NCBI GenBank assembly: GCA_958450365.1 | Contig: CAUEEP010000730.1 | Location: forward strand, 2,683,501-2,747,500 | Reading direction: 5' to 3' | DNA: 64,000 nt | Origin: Mesorhabditis belari | Lineage: Eukaryota; Nematoda; Chromadorea; Rhabditida; Rhabditidae | Part shown: positions 25,901-33,963 of the stretch, piece after piece | How positions within the stretch are numbered: the first letter of the stretch is position 1 | Layout of the letters: the number at the start of each line of letters is the position of its first letter | Notes under the pieces: generated by a model | Databases searched by the model: none | What the model was told of the DNA's origin: nothing | The model's input: the letters and a program-made list of their open reading frames with translations, nothing else | Translations under genes and position numbers: made by a program

Positions 25901-28900
25901 CCAACACCACAAAATACAATGTAAGAGAGTTATGCTAAAACAAAGATATTTATATATTATTGTAAGCAAAATCAACTTATCTGAGAGATTTAGCGATGAG
26001 AAGACACCCCTTCAAAATGGAACATTGAGTGATCTGAATGGAGAGCCGATCAAGACAAATCCTTACGCACAAGTAGTGTTTAGCTAAAGCTATGGCTTTA
26101 GTTTAGCTATGGGATAAATGTTAAATGTGCTGTATGTTAAAATATGTTGTGTCTCGATTTGAATTGATTGAAACAATCTCAAGCGCTACAATAACTTGTT
26201 TTTTTTACTGTTATCTTGATTGTTTCTTAGTTTTTATGAATTCATAAAAGGTTCTGCGTAAGAAGAGAGTAGAATAGCATTAATGAACACTCTATACCGA
26301 GTTTTGAAGGTTTTTTTTTTGGGTATTTTGGGATGAGGAAGCGCTTGAAATGATCGATGTTACTTTTTTGTTCTCCAGTTGGTCTATATGCCGTAAAAGT
26401 CACGAAAAATGACAAAAGTTTGGTTAAAAACTTAAATCAGAAAGATTCTAATGAAAATTTTAAAAAATCAATTCAAATCGGAGACAACAAATATATGTTA
26501 CGTTCGATCTTGAGTGAAGTGAGGTTAAACGTTCGATCTATTAGGTTGGCAACTTAATAATGACGCGTCACTACTTAACATGTTTTTTTGTAATTTCAAG
26601 CACCGTTTCTTCCCTCTTTTTGCATATATACAAAGTAAAAGATGTCTGCATAAATAGCATTTAGTGCTACAAATTTCACCATTCGCTTTTTGGCAAAAAA
26701 TGGAGGACAAAAAATTCCGTATTCGAGCTGTATTGTTCTACGATTTTAAACAAGGAAAATCTCCAGCTGAATCTTATCGCACGATCATCACTGTTTTGGA
26801 GAGGAAAGCATACACATTCGGCAATGTCAACGATGGTTTCAAAGATTCCAAGGCGGCGATGGAAGCCTCGTAGACGAGCCACACCAAGGACATCCTCCAG
26901 AAGTGGTCGACGATGACTTGCTCGCCTTAATTGAAGATTGCCCAACACTCACCGTTCGTGAGTTGGCAGAAATATTTTAAGTATCCCATACGACAATCGA
27001 AAACTATTTACACACTTGGGAAAAAGAATCGTGTTGGAAAATGAGTTCCTCACGAATTGACCCAAAGCAACAAAATGGCCCGTGTCAATGTCGCCTCAAT
27101 TTTGCTACAAAAATGTAAATCGAACGACTTTTTACACTTCTGACGAAACGTGGATCAACTACGAGAACGTTAAACGCAAAAATCAATGGCTATCTGCTGG
27201 GCAGACCCCTCAAACCACTCCCAAACCTGATATCCATGGGAAGAAGATAATGCTCTGTTGCTGGTGGAACTTCAAGGGATTGGTGCATTATGAAGTGCTA
27301 AACCTGGCCGAATCGTCGATGCTGATCTTTATTCGAAGCAATTAATGAGAGTTAACGAGTCTTTGAAGAAATTGGGGCTCAAACCGGAGAGAGTCAGATT
27401 TTTACGCGAGAACCCAAAATCTCACACTGCAAAGATCACTTATAAGAAAATCGTGGAACTTGGCTGGAAAGTTTTGCCCCACGCGTCTTATTCACCTGAT
27501 CTGGCTCCTTCAGATTACTTTTTGTTTCGGTCGCTGAAGCACTTTTTGAAGGGAGAAAAGTTCGATGATCATGCTCGGATCATAAAAGCAGTGAATGACT
27601 ACTTCACCTCAAAAACTCCCAAGTTCTTCGAGGATGAGATCCGGGATTTGCGCAGAAGATGGGAAGAAGTCATAGATACTAATGGAGAATACCTTTTGAA
27701 TTGAAGGCTCTTCTTTTGTGTTTTTTTAAAATAAATGATTTGTTACATAAACACGTCATTATTAAGTTGCCAACCTAATAGAATCAAGCTGATCACGCTA
27801 AATCTAAGTCTGAATCCGACGTCCGATTTAAAGCGATCGGCTTCATTCTAGATCGTTTGATCTAGAATGAAGGTTTTCTAGATCGTTTGACCTCACCTCA
27901 CTCTAGATCGAACCTCGATCGGACTCTAGATCCGATCTAGAATCAGTCTAGATGAGATGGATTTCTAGATCAGATGTAACATATATAATAGTAAAGAAAT
28001 GAATGGCAAAGAATTTGGAACCAAGGGGGAATTGAACCCTCGACCTTCTGCTTAATAGATAACTTAATGAGTAGTTGAATATCCATATTTTTAATGATCG
28101 AATACTTTCAGCGAATTTCACCCGATAGCCTGATCGCCCCACAAGCTTATGTAGACAGCTATATGCCACCGCGAAGGATCGGAAGTGGTACAGTGAATAA
28201 AATCTTTCGTATTTACTTATTTATTATACCGTATCTTCTCTAATAGTAGTGCACCATGAGCGTCGCCTAAATTTCTCGAAATCTCGACAACCGCTGATCA
28301 GAACCTATCGATGTGGGGTCGGAAAATGTAGCTCACGATGAGATCTAGTGGGGGATTAGAGTGTTGAGCTTCTGGGAAAACTTGGAAACTGTTAAATAGG
28401 CATGAACTCGGCTCGACTATGAAAAATACGGTGACCTTTTTCCCAAAAAACAGACAAACTTTAGACTTTTCTAATAGTAGTGCACCGCTTCGACTAAATT
28501 CCTAGAAATCTCGACAACCGCTGATCAGAACCTATCGATGTGGGGTCGGAAAATGTAGCTCACGATGAGATCTAGTGGGGGATTCGAGAGCTTCTGCAAA
28601 AGCTTGGAAACCGTAAAATAGTCATCAACTGTGCAAAAATAGTGCACCCCGGCTCGCCGGAGTGCACTACTATTAGAGAAAATACGGTATATTATATCGT
28701 ATTATAATGTACTGTTGGGTATTTGAGTTTTCTGAGTTTTAACGCCTTTCATGAGAGTTTCAGGAAACGCCGAATGGAATGGGAACGATGAAGTGATCAA
28801 TGGATACACGCTCGGCCCACAACCCACAACGGTGAGCTTTGTATAAAAGATTTTTTTCGATTACTGTAACTATTATGTTTACTATGGCTCTTGTAGAATT

Positions 28901-28999
28901 GTTTATTGTATTATTTGAAGAATTTTTCAATTTCAGTACGAAAGTTATCCCGTGCAATCCCAAGGGAATGCTCATCTAATGCAGAGCAGTCAAATCTAA
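16918..28999 (+). CDS. NIDO-AMOP-VWD-Sushi single-pass membrane protein (SUSD2/MUC4-like)
   Basis: Large type I surface protein of about 1,400 residues. Order: signal peptide ([14 protein letters not shown]); a charged region with [24 protein letters not shown]; a QYGNQYGN/Gln-rich linker (18290-18415); NIDO domain (about 19620-20090, FIVTWYRMAYGG); AMOP (about 21460-22570, [13 protein letters not shown] and CPCKLSQ); VWD (from about 22630, [15 protein letters not shown]); Sushi (about 24940-25630, CKPKYFIH...WCR); membrane helix split by an intron (25690-25815, [16 protein letters not shown]); basic stop-transfer RKRR; cytoplasmic tail. The tail can continue across a 2-kb intron holding a mariner to exons at about 28111 and 28763 and a last exon ending at 28999; reading on at 26075 instead gives an early stop at 26087. 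C. elegans K03H1.5 has, as I recall, this architecture. One base too many near 22156 breaks the AMOP frame. Confidence 0.88.
17829..17887. repeat. 11-bp tandem repeat (ATTTGAATATA)
   Basis: About five perfect head-to-tail copies in the intron between the FGFR and FNYTF exons of the SUSD2-like gene. Confidence 0.9.
18456..19440. mobile_element. three-level nested palindromic transposon cluster
   Basis: The outer element (family D) begins TTGCCATTGGCAATC and contains GATAAGCCCCGCCCC palindromes; a related copy is at 47905-48300. Its left arm is interrupted by a second element at 18621-19220, flanked by TA on both sides, with ends CACTCTGTCAAAAAATTATA. Inside that lies a third element at 18793-19047 with nearly the same terminal motif (AGCTGTCAAAAAATTATAG). 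The whole cluster is in an intron of the SUSD2-like gene. Confidence 0.85.
18885..19003 (-). pseudogene. Tc1-like transposase C-terminal remnant
   Basis: The minus strand reads [20 protein letters not shown], then [17 protein letters not shown] and stop. This is the classic C-terminus of Tc1/Tc3-type transposases (SMPRRL...GG.T.Y). Only about 40 residues remain, between the inverted arms of the innermost nested element. It identifies the nested family as Tc1-like. Confidence 0.8.
21500..22010. repeat. inverted-repeat element, family T, with a tRNA-like insert
   Basis: The right arm has ATCTACAAAATGACACCAAA and AGAAAGTTATTGTGAGTTGC, shared with elements at 59058-59287 and 62218-62400. Inner arms pair around TTTTTGCTAAATGA (21636) and TCATTTAGCAAAAA (21876). 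The centre contains a tRNA-like sequence. It lies in an intron of the SUSD2-like gene. Confidence 0.65.
21733..21822 (+). pseudogene. tRNA-Leu(CAA)-like pseudogene
   Basis: Box A reads TGGCCGAGTGG. A perfect 5-bp anticodon stem (CTCGT/ACGAG) encloses the loop TTCAAAA, anticodon CAA. A long variable region follows, as in class II tRNAs, then a box-B-like AGTTCGGTCCC. The acceptor stem does not pair, so it is probably not functional. Confidence 0.6.
23208..23455. repeat. 17-bp tandem repeat array (TAAAAGCTTGAGTAGGG)
   Basis: About 14-15 near-identical head-to-tail copies; one copy has T for G (near 23337). It lies in an intron in the VWD part of the SUSD2-like gene. The long open frame it creates on the minus strand is an artefact of a 17-bp unit without stops. 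Confidence 0.95.
24180..24258 (+). pseudogene. tRNA-like sequence in an intron
   Basis: It has a good box B (GGTTCGAGTCC) and a box-A-like TTGGTGTAGTGCTTAG. The T stem and acceptor stem are mismatched. It is inside an intron of the SUSD2-like gene; probably a tRNA-derived relic. Confidence 0.5.
25056..25472. mobile_element. palindromic element, family F
   Basis: Arms: AAGTTCCGGATTTTGTCCCC followed by CAACTTTGAAGCACTATAAC at the left, with the complement at 25418-25470. Length is about 415 bp with no coding capacity. It is in the intron that interrupts the Sushi exons. Confidence 0.85.
26541..27778 (+). mobile_element. mariner-family DNA transposon, full length but decayed
   Basis: Ends are TTAGGTTGGCAACTTAATAA and its complement, inverted, flanked by TA target duplications (26539-26540 and 27779-27780). 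The length of about 1.24 kb is normal for mariner. It is inserted in an intron of the SUSD2-like gene. Confidence 0.93.
26701..27704 (+). pseudogene. mariner transposase, broken
   Basis: The frame opens at 26701 ([20 protein letters not shown]) but is broken by stops and frame changes into at least three pieces. Recognisable parts are the N-terminal helix-turn-helix region, the first catalytic region ([13 protein letters not shown]), and the end with [20 protein letters not shown], where the third catalytic Asp is present. At the second catalytic position, normally HDNARPH, the sequence is RENPKSH, so that Asp is lost. The element cannot mobilise itself. Confidence 0.9.
27815..27965. repeat. 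cluster of short palindromes (CTAGATC-rich)
   Basis: Repeated CTAGATCGTTTGATCTAG-like and TCTAGATCGAACCTCGATCG-like words just right of the mariner insertion. Origin unknown. Confidence 0.55.
28228..28689. mobile_element. palindromic element, family C, copy 1
   Basis: Ends ACCGTATCTTCTCTAATAG and its complement. The interior contains two direct copies of a roughly 150-bp unit with CTGATCAGAACCTATCGATG. The complement of the same element occupies 63556-64000. It lies in an intron near the 3' end of the SUSD2-like gene. Confidence 0.88.
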
Positions 29000-29121
29000 C
29001 ATAATTCTCGCCTTTCATCTCATCACTTATTGTTGAATTCATTTTCTTTCATTTGTACATAAATTTTTGTTATTTTTGTCATTTTTTGAAAATTTATTTA
29101 TCGAAAAAAATCTCTGAAATA

Positions 29122-29357
29122 AACTACTGGACAATGAAATATGATATTTGAAAAAAGATCATCACTTTCGCGCGTCTTTAACTCCCTTGTCTTTACCGTA
29201 TTTCTAAATATTAATATTACCATTGTGTAGCCCTTGAAAAGAGCTTTCAGAAAATGTATAACACTAATAGTTTAAACTCAAAGACAATGGAGTTACAGAC
29301 GCGCGAAAGTGACGATGGTTTTTTTCAAATATGATATTTCATTGTCCAGTACTGTAG
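29122..29357. mobile_element. palindromic MITE, family A, copy 2
   Basis: Same arms as the copy at 10729 (TGGACAATGAAATAT, GAAAGTGACGAT). It sits just downstream of the SUSD2-like stop codon. Confidence 0.88.
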
Positions 29358-30740
29358 CATATAAAAAATGAGCTGGCGAAATTTGGCAATCAAAATAGCG
29401 AGAATGGGATATGCACAACCTTTACAAAATCGCAAATATAATACGTCGTCGATTAAGTTTTTTAAATATTTACAAAATAAAAAGAAAACATAATATAAAA
29501 CATAATTTTATAAAAGTAATGCTTGTGAATCTTACTAAAGAATTGAATTTCAGAAAGTTTTACATTCAAAAATCAATGAATGAGTTTTCAAATTAATGAA
29601 AACTCAATAAAAACTCAATAAAAAACAATAAAAAACAATGAATTAGTATTTTTTTTTTTTAAAAACCCTGTTTCTTAAAGGCATTTATCAATTTTTGTAA
29701 AGAAAAAGAAGACATAGGCACAAAAATTTGAGATGTCAAGGCTATCACAAAGAACTTTTTGAAATAAAACTTCTTCACTGATTAAAAAAGTTTCTGGAAA
29801 CGACGATAGCTCAAAGCAAATTGCCAAATTGACATTATCATTGTAAAAAATGCTTCACATGATTACCTAGATGAAAGAAATTTTCAAATGATGTTAAGAA
29901 AGGTTTTCTTTTGGAAATATATGGATAGGCAAACGAATTTCTTGAACTAAGGATTAGAGATGGGTAAATTTTGAGACGAGTCGATTCATAAATCGACTCG
30001 GATCATTTTTGCTAAAAAGTGACTCGACTCGACTACTTTTTTGAGTTTTTTTATAATGATTTGACTCGACCCAAAAATAGGCGACGATTCACAGAAAATT
30101 GGAGGCGCTGACTCCGCTGAAAAAAAGAGTCGAAAAGAGCCCATTTCTCCTCAGGATATCAAATATTTGTAGGGGGTTTTTAAATTTTTAGAAAACTTTA
30201 TGATAAAAAATGATTTGTTTAAGCGATCACACATTTGCCTCCATCGTTTGCACGGGGCCTTACGATATTCCCCTTCGAAACCTCAATCTCGAACAAGACT
30301 TTCTCGAAAATCTGCTGAATTGCCTGAAAAGTTCAACTTTTTACATGTCAACGAAACTAATGGTAAAAATCAAAATTTCTTTGAATCGGAAAATCGGCGG
30401 TACTTTCCGATTATATTCTACAACTTGAGTCTCGTCTACAGTCTACAAATAGTCTACAAATTCATTCAACTGTAGTCAACTGTAGTCAACTGTAGTCAAC
30501 TGTAGTCAACTGTAGTCAACTGTAGTCAACTGTAGTCAACTGTAGTCAACTGTAGTCAACTGTAGTCAACTGTAGTCAACTGTAGTCAACTGTAGTCAAC
30601 TGTAGTCAACTGTAGTCAACTGTAGTCTACAAATTCATTCAACTCTACAAATCCTTTTCTGCGCATTTTAAACTTAAATTTTATATTATCAATTTTATTT
30701 GAAATTTCTTAATCGAGATGGTATGAATTTTGTTTTAAAA
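29358..30740. other. repeat-rich intergenic region, no gene seen
   Basis: It holds a cluster of GACTCGACTCG-like words at about 29970-30075 and the tandem array at 30470-30632. A weak open frame at 30200-30475 resembles nothing I know. Confidence 0.5.
30470..30632. repeat. 10-bp tandem repeat (TGTAGTCAAC), about 16 copies
   Basis: Essentially perfect head-to-tail copies, bounded by related words (TCTACAAATTCATTCAACT) on both sides. Confidence 0.95.
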
Positions 30741-30744
30741 ATAA

Positions 30745-31258
30745 CCCCCATTTAATGGGAGTGGGACAAATGCGACCTTTTTTTGCGCACCCGGACATTT
30801 GCGCACCTTTTTTTCCGCACTTAGCTCATTAGCGCACCTTTTTTCCGCCTTTTAAAAGAGCTCTAAAAGCTAATATTAACCAATTTCTATTCCAAATGTT
30901 GTTTTTCCAGATAACTTTAGGGCGTAGAATCGAAATTTTGACATATCAGAGCTTGTGGAAGCGAACGGACGGAGTTATACAAAGAGAAAAATCAATAATT
31001 TTCTGTAATTTGACCTAGCCGTTTTGTCTTTCAAATTGGTTCCACACGCTCTGATATGCCAAAATTTCGATTCTACGCCCTAAAATTACCTAGAAAAACA
31101 ACTTTTGGAATAGAAATTGGTTAATATTAGCTTTTAGAGCTTTTTTGCTCTAAAAAGACGCGAAAAAAGGTGCTCTAATGGGCTAAGTGCGGAAAAAAAG
31201 GTGCGCTAATGTCCGGGTGCGCAAAAAAAAGGTAGCATTTGTCCCACTCCCCATTTAA
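30745..31258. mobile_element. palindromic element, family G
   Basis: Arms of about 200 bp carry ATTAGCGCACCTTTTTTCCG-type words and their complements, with ends near CCCATTTAAT and GGAGTGGGACAAATG. An inner inverted pair surrounds CGTAGAATCGAAATTTTG. No coding capacity. Confidence 0.85.
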
Positions 31259-31918
31259 TAGAAAAGAAAAGTTCCGGAAATATAACCGGAAAGTACCAAA
31301 TCGGCAAATTATAAATCATGAAAGGTCACGTTTCGGACGTCAGCGAACGAAGAAAACTTACTGGCAAAGCCTCCTAGATTGAGTTAATGAATTAATGAAG
31401 AATTCATCTAATAGAAATGTTAGTTGAGTTAATTTGGCTATAACGGCACAAGAGTAGCAGCAGCAGCTCTCACAAATATTGAGTTAGAGCGTATGAAATG
31501 AAATGGCCACAAGTTAGAGCGTATGAAATGGTGGCGACTTTAGAAAATTTTTCTGAAACATATAAAAGCTCCATATAATCAAAAAGCTCTATGATTGCTC
31601 GAAAAAATCGCTTTTAAGAGATTCTGAAAAGCTTTTGTTTTGTTGATTTTGTTGATTTTAAAGGCTCCTAAACGCGATCAGTCAATCAATGAGAAGGAGT
31701 CCGTTTGACTTTTTTTTTCACATAAACTTAACATGATGCCAAAACAAAAAAGTTAGAGCATATTTTATTACATAAGTAGCCAAATTTTTGCAGTAATATC
31801 GTCAGTCATTTACTCTAAATAAAAATTTATAAATTTTCTGAAAAAAATGATTTTTTAATCATAAAGACTACTCGATTTTATAAAAGTTTCTTTGAAAGTC
31901 GGCGCCATTTCAGCCTCA
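31259..31918. other. intergenic, no gene seen
   Basis: AT-rich DNA downstream of the RHEB-like gene on the minus strand. It contains a short direct duplication (AAGTTAGAGCGTATGAAATG near 31470-31530). If the RHEB frame continues after a base correction, its coding end would extend to about 31855. Confidence 0.4.
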
Positions 31919-33129
31919 TCAACCCAATAGACTGTGTATTTCAGGAATTTCGTTTACATTCTGGCCCTTATATTGACTTTTTTTTCACCGTAACTCTATT
32001 CTTGTACCGTTGTAACCTGGTGACGTGCAAAGTGATTGCAATCTTACGTTGTTATCCTTGGCGGAAGTCTCGAGAAAGTGTGCTTGCCATTGAGCGGCGA
32101 GTGACTGTCCTTCTTCTTTTGTTACGCTCCGACTGTTGTACTGCAAGTCGCTCTTGTTTCCCACCAACACCAAAGGGATTCTGAAATATCTTGTCACGTT
32201 TTTCTTTTCCGTCTTTAAGACAAGGAAAGCTATATGAAGAAAATGAAAGGCGAAAATGAAATTAACCTCATATCACCGACATTGTCTCGAATTTTATCGT
32301 AAATCGTTTGCATCACTTCAAAGCTAGAAATATTTGAATTAAAAAACGAAACTTTTTTTGTTGCTTACGATCGTCGATCATCAATTGCATAGACAAGAAT
32401 GAATCCATCAATATCAAAAGAACATGAGCGAGGAAACAATGAGTACTCCTAAAATATTGGATCAAGTTTGGTGAGGATGGTGGTTCTGACGAGAAAAATC
32501 GCTGTGATATTGTGAAAAATCGCTATATATATACTCCTAAAATATTGTGTGCATATTTGCAACATTTTTATGCAACAAAATGCAACATATCAGTGATCAA
32601 ATTTCTAGTTTTACAACTAGTCCACATTTTTAGAGTTTACAGTCTACAACTTCCTTCATTCAAGGTTTTATATTCTATAAAATGTTGTACCTGTTGTCCG
32701 GCAGTGTCCGTGATACGAAGAATATAGTCCCGATTTTGATATTTGTAGTTCTAGAAATTTTCCTATTAAAGAAATAACTTTTCTTTAGGAAAAGGATAAG
32801 TTGAAAAAGTTGATGGAAAGGAAAAGGATATAGGAAAAGTTGATGTTGCTTTTAGCATTAGGTTTTTCCTTTAGCTTTTTCCTTTAGCTTAATCAATGAA
32901 CCTTATTATACATGTCTTCAACGGTCGTATCATACGCATCGGGGAAAGTTCCCTTCACAAAACGCAAAGTGATCGACGATTTTCCTGGATTTTTTTTTCG
33001 TTAAATCGATAGAAATTGATTTTAGATTTAGCGGTGAAACGATCCATTTCATATATTTTATTTTTTTTCTTCAAACCCACCAACACACGGATACCCCATC
33101 ACAGCGATTTTTCTCGTCAGAACCACCAT
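31919..33129 (-). CDS. rheb-1: RHEB-like small GTPase
   Basis: Ras-superfamily GTPase of the RHEB type, which when GTP-bound activates TORC1 at lysosomal membranes. Seven exons on the minus strand: 33081-33129, 32902-32984, 32691-32750, 32369-32448, 32267-32323, 32048-32180, 31919-31960; together they make a continuous frame of 167 residues. Motifs: P-loop GYPCVGKS with Pro at the Ras G12 position, effector region PDAYDTTVEDMY, DTAGQQEYS (switch II), NKSD and ETSAKDN. The order FPRSCSFDIDGFILVYAIDD is close to C. elegans RHEB-1 as I recall it. The end is odd: the frame stops shortly after SAKDN, without the last helix or a CaaX box. One base fewer in GGG near 31924 would continue it for about 23 residues (VDEAEMAP...). 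Confidence 0.9.
32457..32510 (+). repeat. inverted copy of RHEB-like exon 1 inside the same gene
   Basis: About 52 bp reading TTGGATCAAGTTTGGTGAGG... on the plus strand are identical to the minus-strand exon 1 and its 5' flank (33100-33151). The copy is bounded by a 15-bp direct repeat, ACTCCTAAAATATTG, at 32445-32459 and 32532-32546. Confidence 0.9.
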
Positions 33130-33963
33130 CCTCACCAAACTTGATCCAACAGCACTAAAAAAAATTGATTATTAAATAAAAAGAAATGAAAATTGTGAAA
33201 GGTTTGACTAATTGAGCCTTTCACATGAGACTTTTGAGAGAATGAAAACGGAGCGCTACAAACTACAAACAAGCACATGGAATGGCAAAAGGATAACCCT
33301 TGTTTAATAGAGATTACAGATTCAAATAAAAAGATGTTAAAGATATTTTTGTTAAAGAAGATTTTACAATTAATAGACAATGAGTAACTAGTGAACAAAA
33401 TTTATATCAAAAATCGAACATTTGTCTTTTCAAATCTTATCTTTTCCAAAATCTAATGGTGAAATGGTGAGAATTTTTGATTTTGAATAGAGTTATTCAT
33501 TATTTACTGAACAAAGGAAACGAAATATTCTCTGGACTTTGGAATTACCCTGGAAATCAACATTTACAAAATGTTCGTTTAGTAAAGAGTTAAGAGTTGA
33601 GCAATTTACACAAAAGAGTATTAGTCCAAAATTCAAAGGAAACTTAAAATGTCTTGGTGTTAAAATGGACTTTGGAATTACCCTGGAAATCAACATTTAC
33701 TTGTTAAAATGTCTTGTTAAAATGTTGCAAAAGAAAAGAAAACACATTAAAAATACATATCTTTAAATAATTCTATTCCTCGAGGGTGAAAAAGGAGCGA
33801 TTCTAGGAAGTTCACTCGTATACCTCGTGGCAACCATTCGCACTTTCTCTCGAATTTTTAACGAAACCCCTCAAAAAAGGCTTTGTTCTTGAGGGGAAGG
33901 CTAAGCTCTTGTTTTAAAAAACGTTGATTTGTTTCCTTAAAATTTTCCTTATCGATTTTTGAA
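33130..33963. other. divergent intergenic region between RHEB-like and CEP104-type genes
   Basis: The two genes start back to back 834 bp apart, so promoters for both should lie here. A 35-bp segment containing GGACTTTGGAATTACCCTGG occurs twice (33533-33567 and 33666-33700). No other gene seen. Confidence 0.5.

Noticed and set aside
26701..27704. Active mariner
   Set aside because: The transposase has stops and frame changes and has lost the second catalytic Asp.
30200..30475. 91-residue plus-strand frame
   Set aside because: No recognisable motif, no splice context and it ends in a tandem repeat.
23208..30632. CRISPR-like arrays
   Set aside because: The repeats are directly adjacent without unique spacers, and the genome is eukaryotic.
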